From: Campylobacter sp.
GTDB taxonomy: Bacteria > Campylobacterota > Campylobacteria > Campylobacterales > Campylobacteraceae
Assembly (NCBI GenBank): GCA_017506845.1
Contig: JAFVMP010000162.1
Location: 1-11,533, forward strand
Reading direction: 5' to 3'
Length of the DNA: 11,533 bases
The position numbers and the translations under genes are program-made. How positions within the stretch are numbered: position 1 is the stretch's first letter; the number at the start of each line of letters is the position of its first letter. Shown here piece after piece: positions 6,514-11,533 of this stretch. Below the pieces are notes generated by a model, which saw only the letters and a program-made list of their open reading frames with translations, ran no database searches and was not told where the DNA came from.

Positions 6514-6742
6514 TTACTCCCCACTCTTTTTTATATTCGGCAATTATTTCATCAGCTGTTTTTTCATTTTTTGCAATTTTTATCATATTAATAATGTCTC
6601 TTTCATTTGCAAACATATTTTCAATAGCGTGTCCACAAACGGTAGATCTTATAGCTTCATATTGCTCTTCTGTCAAATCATCTTTATATTTATCAAGTAT
6701 AGCTAAGCTCTCTTTTAAGCTATGAACTTCTGGATATCTCAT
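6506..6742 (-). CDS. VbhA-like antitoxin of the class I Fic toxin
   Basis: This 78-aa protein is encoded immediately before the Fic toxin. The helix TVCGHAIENMFANERDI (34-50) carries G37-HAI-E41-N42, which corresponds to the antitoxin motif [S/T]xxxE[G/N]. The inhibitory glutamate (E41) and N42 are kept, but the first residue is Gly instead of Ser/Thr. The C-terminal half (NEKTADEIIAEYKKEWG, 59-75) resembles the helix pair of VbhA that wraps the toxin. It has an excellent Shine-Dalgarno (AAAGGAG) before ATG 6742. It begins 34 nt after the TraD/MobC-like gene ends, so it sits in that operon. The known role of this family is to insert Glu into the toxin's ATP pocket and hold it inactive. C. fetus Fic/inhibitor pairs have been described and this may be one of that group. 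Confidence 0.82.
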   Translation of the reverse strand: MRYPEVHSLKESLAILDKYKDDLTEEQYEAIRSTVCGHAIENMFANERDIINMIKIAKNEKTADEIIAEYKKEWGVND

Positions 6743-6776
6743 TTTTTCTCCTTTATAAATTTTCTATTTTGCTATT

Positions 6777-7076
6777 TTATTCTAAGTCCGAATTATTTAA
6801 ATCATTGCTATTTATCTCTTCAAACTCTAAATTAATTTGAGTAAGCTTATCGACTAATATGGTTTTATTTTTGTCTTTAAAAATATCTAATAGCAAATTT
6901 CTAAAGTGTTCATCTCTTAGAATTTCTTTTTCAATAGCAGATGTAAAAGCATTGAGTGCTAAATTAAGCTTTTTGATTTTCTTTTCTTCATCTTTTAGTT
7001 TAAGCAAAAGCTCTTGATCTTTTTTAATTCTTTTACTTATTGCTGCCATTTTTTTATTCAACTCATCTTGACGCAT
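6777..7076 (-). CDS. Small coiled-coil mobilization protein (TraD/MobC-like)
   Basis: I chose ATG 7076 (99 aa) because AAGGA (7088-7084) stands 7 nt upstream and a TATAAT box lies at 7122-7117. The longer frame from 7130 (117 aa) has no Shine-Dalgarno, and that promoter would fall inside it. The product starts MRQDELNKKMAAISKRIK, followed by a Lys/Glu-rich coiled coil (about 8-40), then NLALNAFTSAIEKEILRDEHFRNLLLDI and an acidic, Asn-rich tail. This layout (charged coiled N-terminus, then a short helical pair ending in LRDLL-like leucines) resembles small TraD/MobC accessory proteins of MOBP systems, though identity cannot be judged from sequence alone. It is transcribed away from the oriT, on the other side from the relaxase, and heads the antitoxin-fic-traX operon. 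Confidence 0.68.
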   Translation of the reverse strand: MRQDELNKKMAAISKRIKKDQELLLKLKDEEKKIKKLNLALNAFTSAIEKEILRDEHFRNLLLDIFKDKNKTILVDKLTQINLEFEEINSNDLNNSDLE

Positions 7077-7116
7077 ATATTTTTCCTTTATAGGATATTT
7101 AAATTTTTTATGATGG

Positions 7117-7122
7117 ATTATA
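7117..7122 (-). promoter_or_regulatory. -10 box (TATAAT) for the leftward mobilization/Fic operon
   Basis: On the minus strand GTATAAT lies 40 nt upstream of ATG 7076. No clear -35 is seen, as is usual for Campylobacter sigma-70 promoters, but the upstream DNA is AT-rich. Transcription would begin around 7108-7112 and run through the TraD/MobC-like gene, antitoxin, Fic toxin and traX. Confidence 0.55.
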
Positions 7123-7204
7123 CAATACATATTTCTATAATGTCAATAGATTAAGCTAAATATAAGCCCAATTTTGTAAAATACATTTTGTGAGTTTTTA
7201 TTTT

Positions 7205-7272
7205 GGCAGGATAGCAACTTACGCCAATTTTTGACCCCATTTTTTAAAATGAAGTCAAAAAGCATAAGTTGC
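7205..7272 (-). other. oriT: Origin of transfer (oriT), IncP/RP4-like, with nic site
   Basis: The minus strand carries GCTATCCTGCC (7215-7205), which contains the IncP-type nic consensus YATCCTG^Y. The predicted cut is between 7207 and 7206. Directly 5' of it on that strand is a nested inverted repeat: outer 11-bp arms 7214-7224 and 7262-7272 (one mismatch), 8-bp arms TTTTTGAC/GTCAAAAA at 7228-7235 and 7254-7261, and an inner 6-bp CATTTT/AAAATG at 7238-7251. An inverted repeat with one arm abutting the nic region is the RP4 layout, where TraJ binds the near arm. It lies between divergent mobilization genes, as expected. The DNA to 7321 has no gene; it ends with the Shine-Dalgarno AAGG (7310-7313) of the next CDS. 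Confidence 0.82.
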
Positions 7273-7321
7273 ATTTCTGCGAAGCTCCTAAAAATAGCCA
7301 AAGGCCAGTAAGGTAAAAAAA

Positions 7322-7870
7322 GTGAAAAAAAATATCAATAAAGAGAGATTTAAATTTACAATTAGCGACGAAAATCTAAAATATTTAAATGATAAAAAAT
7401 CTAAATTTGGTATAAAAACCAAATCAGAGTTTTTAAATGAAATTATCAAATTTCATAAAGATTGCTACTATCAAGCTCAGAGTGAATTAGAAACGATGCC
7501 ATATGATGAAAGCAGATTAAAGAGCTATGAATACAGAATTCGTTTGACTCAAAACGAAAATGAATTTATAAAATCTCAAAGTAAAGCTCACGGAATTTCT
7601 AATACAAAAGAGATTAAACTCAGATTGCTTAATACTCTTTATGATGAAAAATTTGTTCCTAGAATTGATATTATTGATATTAAAAAAAATCAAAAAGCAT
7701 ACATTAAGGCTTTTAGATATATTAAATCCCATATAGAAAATAACCAATTATATTGTATAGATGAAAATGGTATTAAACTTATTAATGAGTTGATAGATAT
7801 CCATGAAAGAATTGATAATCGTTTAAGCGAACTCTCTAAAAGAGTAGATTTAAAATTAGAGAGCAATTAA
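7322..7870 (+). CDS. Relaxosome accessory protein with two RHH-like repeats
   Basis: This 182-aa protein has a GTG start at 7322 and AAGG 8 nt upstream. Two similar segments can be aligned 61 residues apart, about 11-44 (KFTISDENLKYLN...) and 72-105 (RIRLTQNENEFIK...). Each looks like a ribbon-helix-helix unit, a short beta strand followed by two helices around a Gly-Ile turn. The C-terminal part (about 120-182) is helical and ends in a short coiled coil. It lies between oriT and the relaxase and ends exactly one base before the relaxase start, so the two are co-translated. TraJ/MobC/NikA-type proteins in this position bind the oriT inverted repeat and load the relaxase. Two RHH units in one chain would give a built-in pseudo-dimer. 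The exact family is not recognised. Confidence 0.72.
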   Translation: MKKNINKERFKFTISDENLKYLNDKKSKFGIKTKSEFLNEIIKFHKDCYYQAQSELETMPYDESRLKSYEYRIRLTQNENEFIKSQSKAHGISNTKEIKLRLLNTLYDEKFVPRIDIIDIKKNQKAYIKAFRYIKSHIENNQLYCIDENGIKLINELIDIHERIDNRLSELSKRVDLKLESN

Positions 7871-10387
7871 GTGGGAAGAGTTTATAACTATTTTAAACAT
7901 AAATGGGAAGATGAATTTGAAAATGAAGCTATTCGTGTAAAAAAAATTTTTAAATCCTATGATAATAGTTATGCTTGTAAAACTGGTAATTTTTATTTAA
8001 AAAAAGAGCGATATTCTAAATCTTCTATCGATAATAAACATAATATTGAAAAAAAAGATTTTAACCATCAAGTGGTTTTTAAAATCTCTAGCTCTTGTAA
8101 AAGCTATGAGCATTTAGCATCACATATCAAATATATTACTAGAGATGGGACGCTTGAGCTTATTTGTTATGAAGGCGATGAAAGTATAAATTTTGATATG
8201 GCAAATAGATATCGTGGTAAATCTCAAAATAACATTGCTTTAGAAAAAATGGATAGCAATTATAGGCTAAAAAGAAATATCGATTTATCTGAAAGTCATA
8301 GAGAAAATAAAGAGACATTTAATATGATTTTCTCTATGAATAATTATGAAGTTGCCTCAACAGATCAGATCAAACAAGCTTGTTTTAACACGATAAAAGA
8401 GCTATATCCAAATCATAATTTTATCATCGCCTCACATAATGATACAGATAATCCGCATTGCCATCTTATATTAAAAAGAACTAATAACATTAATGGAAAA
8501 AAGTTGCGAATAAGCAAATCAGATTTAGCCAAAATAAGAATAAAATATGCTGAAAATCTACGCAACATAGGTGTAGAAAATGCTTTTACTAAAGATGTAA
8601 ACTATGATGATATTAAGCCAAAATTTGAGAAAAAATGGAGTAAAAATCATCACTATTTAATAACAGATTTTGGCAAGGACTATTATGATTTTAATCCAAA
8701 TAACTCAATAAGTTATTATGTCAAGTATAAAACCACAAAAGACAAAGAAGCTATTATATGGGGTAAAGATTTAGAAAGAGTAGTAAAAGAAAATCGATTG
8801 AAAAAATATGATTTAGTGAGATTTGCTATCACAGATCAAAGTGAGCGTAAAAGAGTTATATACAAATACGACAAAGAGACCAAAACCCAAAAATGTTATG
8901 AAGCAACTATATATGAAAAAATTTGGGATTGCTCTTTATACAGAGATGAAAATGGTAATAAAATAGATAAAGAACTAATTCCACTTAAAGAATTTAAGAA
9001 AAATACCTATAAAGAGATAAAACAAAACATACCACAAAAACCAAATAATCACAAATATACCTATAAAAAAGATTCTATATTTGATAAAGATTTTGTAATT
9101 AGCTATAAAAATATCTACACAGAGATGAAAGCAGACAAAAGAGAACACGATGAAAGAATAAGAAATAAAGATTATAGATATAAACCTGCTGATATCGGCT
9201 GGACTATAAGATCATTTGCTAATAAGCATTATACAAAGTCTGAAATGGAACAAAATATCGAACTATTTTTCGAAGAACATAAGAAAGATATTGATATTAT
9301 AGATAGCAATAACTCAACGCCTTTTTATAATCCAACTCTTTTTAAATTCAAAGGTTTTGAGATCAAGCTCCTTAAAGATACAGACAATAAAAATAATAGT
9401 TATACCCTCTATATGAAAAATGACCATAAATCATATATGCTAGGAACTATCAGCCCACAAGTATTTCGAGATACTCCACTAATTTCACTGCTTAAAGAAG
9501 TTAATGATGAGATATCAAATGAAAGATATCTTGATAAAGAGATAAATTTAACTCTTCAAAGAAGTGTGAATAATTTTACATATGATATGACCTATAATTA
9601 TATAAATAGTGATATTATCAATGAATACTCAAAATCAAAAGAGATTAAGCCAATTAAACTATCTAGCCTAGAAAAAGATAAAGAGCATAACAAAAATAGA
9701 GATTTAGAAATCAAGCAAATTCAACAAGACAAATATATAAAAGCTAAAAAATATTTAAAAGAGATTGAAACAAGTCAAAAAAGAAAAAGATTGATCGAAA
9801 TTAAAAAGAATTATGAATATATCAATGGCAAATTTAAGCCAACTCTCAAAAAGCCGATCAGCGAATCTGAATTTAACAAACCAATATATAAAAATACAAC
9901 AAGGACTTCATATGGAGAACGAAACAACACAAGAGATAGATCAAACAAATACTCACGAGCCACGATACAATCAAGAGATGAGCTATATATCACCAGCCTT
10001 GCTATATCTAAGCCAAAACGAACCACAGACCTTGCAAGGCTTACTGGGGCAAACGCTAACCCAGTGCGAAGTATGTCCAAATTCGATATGGATACTAGAA
10101 GAGAACAATCTAATATGTTACTGCCAAACGACGCACACCATCAGCTACAATCTAGCCGACAATCCCAAGATAATAGAGATATGCGACTCCCAGATACAAG
10201 CCATCAAGGAACTCAAGCAGACAACAGAGTAGATATAGATAACAATCAAAATAAAATAAACTCTATAAATATTAATCAAACAAATAAGAATCAGCAAAGC
10301 ATTTATCAATCACCAAAGCCTATAAATCAAAGTATTCCAAGCAGTGTAAATAAATCCAAAAACAAAGGTAATGAAATGGAAATTTAA
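7871..10387 (+). CDS. mobA: MOBP-family relaxase (MobA/VirD2/TraI type)
   Basis: This 838-aa relaxase begins at GTG 7871, immediately after the previous stop. The catalytic part (about 65-240) shows motif III H189-NDTDNPH-C-H198, with the metal-binding histidines H189, H196 and H198. A probable nicking tyrosine is Y88 in SHIKYITRDG (84-93). It would cut oriT at TATCCTG^C, stay bound to the 5' end, and pilot the strand into the recipient through a type IV secretion channel. Residues about 240-640 are a long unassigned lysine/tyrosine-rich region. The tail from about 660 is hydrophilic, with low-complexity Asn/Gln/Ser-rich sequence, and is probably a flexible secretion signal. Another gene is nested within codons 681-787 in a different frame, and the relaxase sequence there has Arg/Ser/Asn-rich linker character. 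A strong hairpin terminator follows. Confidence 0.92.
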   Translation: MGRVYNYFKHKWEDEFENEAIRVKKIFKSYDNSYACKTGNFYLKKERYSKSSIDNKHNIEKKDFNHQVVFKISSSCKSYEHLASHIKYITRDGTLELICYEGDESINFDMANRYRGKSQNNIALEKMDSNYRLKRNIDLSESHRENKETFNMIFSMNNYEVASTDQIKQACFNTIKELYPNHNFIIASHNDTDNPHCHLILKRTNNINGKKLRISKSDLAKIRIKYAENLRNIGVENAFTKDVNYDDIKPKFEKKWSKNHHYLITDFGKDYYDFNPNNSISYYVKYKTTKDKEAIIWGKDLERVVKENRLKKYDLVRFAITDQSERKRVIYKYDKETKTQKCYEATIYEKIWDCSLYRDENGNKIDKELIPLKEFKKNTYKEIKQNIPQKPNNHKYTYKKDSIFDKDFVISYKNIYTEMKADKREHDERIRNKDYRYKPADIGWTIRSFANKHYTKSEMEQNIELFFEEHKKDIDIIDSNNSTPFYNPTLFKFKGFEIKLLKDTDNKNNSYTLYMKNDHKSYMLGTISPQVFRDTPLISLLKEVNDEISNERYLDKEINLTLQRSVNNFTYDMTYNYINSDIINEYSKSKEIKPIKLSSLEKDKEHNKNRDLEIKQIQQDKYIKAKKYLKEIETSQKRKRLIEIKKNYEYINGKFKPTLKKPISESEFNKPIYKNTTRTSYGERNNTRDRSNKYSRATIQSRDELYITSLAISKPKRTTDLARLTGANANPVRSMSKFDMDTRREQSNMLLPNDAHHQLQSSRQSQDNRDMRLPDTSHQGTQADNRVDIDNNQNKINSININQTNKNQQSIYQSPKPINQSIPSSVNKSKNKGNEMEI
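9912..10232 (+). CDS. Acidic Cys-motif protein nested inside the relaxase gene (106 aa)
   Basis: ATG 9912 has a perfect Shine-Dalgarno (AAGGA at 9901-9905, 6 nt spacing) and runs 106 codons to TAG 10230-10232, entirely within the relaxase gene but in another frame. The product looks like a folded protein: a polar N-terminus, the amphipathic SYISPALLYLSQ (24-35), then C52-EVC55...C69-Y-C71 with NSIWILEENNLI between the cysteine pairs (zinc-ribbon-like), and a C-terminal helix. About 15 acidic against 4 basic residues make it strongly acidic. The relaxase frame over the same bases is linker-like, as expected when it is the overprinted frame. RP4 traH, an acidic protein that stabilises the relaxosome, is nested in traI in the same way. 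I propose a functional analogue, not a proven homologue. An upstream ATG 9813 lacks a Shine-Dalgarno. Confidence 0.72.
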   Translation: MENETTQEIDQTNTHEPRYNQEMSYISPALLYLSQNEPQTLQGLLGQTLTQCEVCPNSIWILEENNLICYCQTTHTISYNLADNPKIIEICDSQIQAIKELKQTTE

Positions 10388-10401
10388 TCTTTAAATAGTA
10401 T

Positions 10402-10440
10402 ATAATACACTAGCAGTAATATCGCTAGTGTATTATTTTA
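10402..10440 (+). terminator. Strong intrinsic terminator after the relaxase
   Basis: A perfect 13-bp stem (10402-10414 with 10424-10436, core AATACACTAGC) and a 9-nt loop are followed by TTTTA. It begins 15 nt after the relaxase stop and lies between convergent genes, so it may stop transcription from both sides. The T-run is on the plus strand. Confidence 0.85.
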
Positions 10441-11460
10441 TTAAAACTGCATATCAATCTCTTCTGTGTTTTTTATTTCATTTTTATTTTTATAGGCACT
10501 TTCTTCTTTGAGTATATTTTTATTGCTATGATGTTGCTCATTTGTATAATTATTATTTTGTATGCTAGGTTTAGTGGTTGCTTTATCTTCAAATAAATCC
10601 ATTTTAAACTCAACCTTTAATGGTTCTTTTCCTTCGGACATATTTTTTAGATGAGATTTAAGCTCATTATATTTATTACCAATAGCTTTTTCTAATGCTT
10701 TATCTGGTATTGAACACATAAACTCATAGCTCTTAGGTCTATATTTTAATAAATCTTCTCTAACCAAATCTATTGGATTTTTCATAGCGTTTTGAATAGT
10801 ATCAAAATCAGTTTCTAATGCCTTTTTAAGGGTTGCGAAATTATAATCTTGATGACTTTTAATATTTTCTTCACACTCTTGAATTAAATCTTTGGCTTTA
10901 ACTATATTTTTATCTATAGTGATTTTACGTTCTTCTATGTTATTGATAAATTTCTCAATAACATTCTTTAATTGTTGATAAGTTAATGGTTGTGTTATTA
11001 CTTTATCTGTAATTCCTACATCAAACTGATTAAGTTTAGAATTTAAAATGGAACTATTTTGATTTTTTTCACCCAAAGAAGATGTTTTATATTTATCAAA
11101 TACTATATTATTTTCAAACTCAATACCATTTCTATCTTTAATGGTATATACATACGGATAAGTATTTAAATTTTTAAAACACTTTTCATCTAAGGTATCA
11201 TATATTACACTAACTTTAAAGCCCTTATATTCTAACAAATCTAACTCTCTTGCTGGGACAATATCTTTGACTTTCAAATTTAATTTTCTAATCAAATCTC
11301 TAGGCTTATCTATTTCTAAGTCATCATTATTTTTATTACCATCAATAATCTCAATACCTTTAAAATCAGTATTTTTTGAATCGTTAATATCAATCGTATT
11401 TATAATCACCCTATCATCATGAAGCTTATTTTTTGCTTTTATATTTTTTAATTTGTTCAT
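10441..11460 (-). CDS. Unrecognised 339-aa coiled, highly charged protein
   Basis: The start ATG 11460 has AAGGTG 7 nt upstream. The N-terminal ~65 residues are polar and probably disordered. A compact alpha/beta-looking part follows (about 70-120: ARELDLLEYKGFKVSVIYDT, TYPYVYTIKDRNGIEFENN). Then comes a helical coiled-coil region (about 155-210, QPLTYQQLKNVIEKFINNIEERK) and another helical part to about 290. The C-terminal ~50 residues are Asn/Lys/Glu-rich and ragged. No membrane segment, signal peptide, nucleotide-binding or catalytic motif is visible. It lies 19 nt behind another minus-strand gene at the right edge and converges on the relaxase, so it belongs to a different operon, probably also of the mobile element. 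I assign no function. Confidence 0.75.
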   Translation of the reverse strand: MNKLKNIKAKNKLHDDRVIINTIDINDSKNTDFKGIEIIDGNKNNDDLEIDKPRDLIRKLNLKVKDIVPARELDLLEYKGFKVSVIYDTLDEKCFKNLNTYPYVYTIKDRNGIEFENNIVFDKYKTSSLGEKNQNSSILNSKLNQFDVGITDKVITQPLTYQQLKNVIEKFINNIEERKITIDKNIVKAKDLIQECEENIKSHQDYNFATLKKALETDFDTIQNAMKNPIDLVREDLLKYRPKSYEFMCSIPDKALEKAIGNKYNELKSHLKNMSEGKEPLKVEFKMDLFEDKATTKPSIQNNNYTNEQHHSNKNILKEESAYKNKNEIKNTEEIDMQF

Positions 11461-11479
11461 TTTATCACCTTCTTTCTAA

Positions 11480-11533
11480 TTATATTTTTTCTTCTTCTTG
11501 TAATCTTTTAACATTTACTAAGAAGTTTATATC
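11480..11533 (-). CDS. 3' end of a gene cut by the right edge
   Basis: On the minus strand one frame is open from the edge for 17 codons and ends at TAA 11480-11482 with a charged tail (VKRLQEEEKI). The other two minus frames are interrupted sooner. The 19-nt gap to the next start is normal operon spacing and contains that gene's Shine-Dalgarno. Only the C-terminal tail is visible, so the product is unknown. Confidence 0.45.
   Translation of the reverse strand, partial: DINFLVNVKRLQEEEKI

Noticed and set aside
6338..6725. Two plus-strand open frames opposite the 5' part of the class I fic gene and the antitoxin
   Set aside because: They are antisense shadows with hydrophobic, Phe/Ser/Ile-rich products typical of reversed AT-rich genes. 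They have no ribosome-binding site and lie opposite genes with clear motifs.
7077..7130. Longer N-terminus of the small mobilization protein from ATG 7130
   Set aside because: There is no Shine-Dalgarno there, while ATG 7076 has AAGGA. A TATAAT box lies inside the extra stretch, so the transcript probably starts downstream of 7130.
9811..10080. Minus-strand frame opposite the relaxase tail
   Set aside because: It has no Shine-Dalgarno and shadow-like composition, and its openness follows from the two plus-strand frames that are both coding there.
1..11533. CRISPR array, tRNA or rRNA genes, insertion sequences
   Set aside because: No regularly spaced repeats, no cloverleaf or rRNA-like sequence, and no transposase or IS terminal repeats were seen.

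Overview
The window is AT-rich and densely packed, with AAGGA/AAGGAG ribosome-binding sites, TATAAT-type -10 boxes and epsilonproteobacterial-looking proteins. I infer a Campylobacter host, with the C. fetus / C. hyointestinalis group as the best guess. No chromosomal housekeeping gene is present. The content is that of a mobilizable or conjugative element (plasmid or integrated island) cut at both edges: partition genes, a phage-type repressor, two Fic toxin systems, a TraX-like membrane protein, an oriT, relaxosome genes and a MOBP relaxase.

Left part (1-2900). A minus-strand gene runs off the left edge (1-217). Two small overlapping plus-strand genes (422-749) follow a palindromic operator. 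A minus-strand HTH/S24-like repressor lies at 1068-1766. About 1.58 kb here is bracketed by two ~53-bp direct repeats (198-251 and 1776-1828). Each repeat carries the same promoter-proximal sequence and start codon. The right copy ends in a 10-codon leader that overlaps the repressor start by ATGA. Next come a ribbon-helix-helix gene and a small ParA (type Ib-like partition), with an operator/centromere-like inverted-repeat region upstream of parA (2810-2893).

Middle (2913-7076), all minus strand. There is a self-inhibited class II Fic protein, an AT-rich promoter region, and then an operon read right to left: a TraD/MobC-like small coiled protein, a VbhA-like antitoxin, a class I Fic toxin with a long C-terminal extension, and TraX. 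The last three overlap, which suggests translational coupling. The Fic gene has an internal ATG with a perfect Shine-Dalgarno exactly where the extension begins.

Right part (7205-10440). A convincing IncP/RP4-like oriT (7205-7272) has a nested inverted repeat directly abutting the nic consensus TATCCTG^C on the minus strand. It is followed on the plus strand by a protein with two RHH-like repeats and an 838-aa MOBP relaxase with the motif HNDTDNPHCH. A very acidic cysteine-containing 106-aa frame with its own Shine-Dalgarno (9912-10232) is nested inside the 3' part of the relaxase gene, recalling traH within traI of RP4. A 13-bp stem terminator at 10402-10436 separates the relaxase from an unrecognised convergent gene (10441-11460), which follows the tail of another gene cut by the right edge.

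How it fits together. With nicking on the minus strand at 7207/7206, the genes left of oriT (TraD/MobC-like, antitoxin, Fic toxin, TraX, second Fic, partition) are the leading region and would enter a recipient first. The relaxase enters last. Thus maintenance and toxin-antitoxin functions would be established immediately on transfer.
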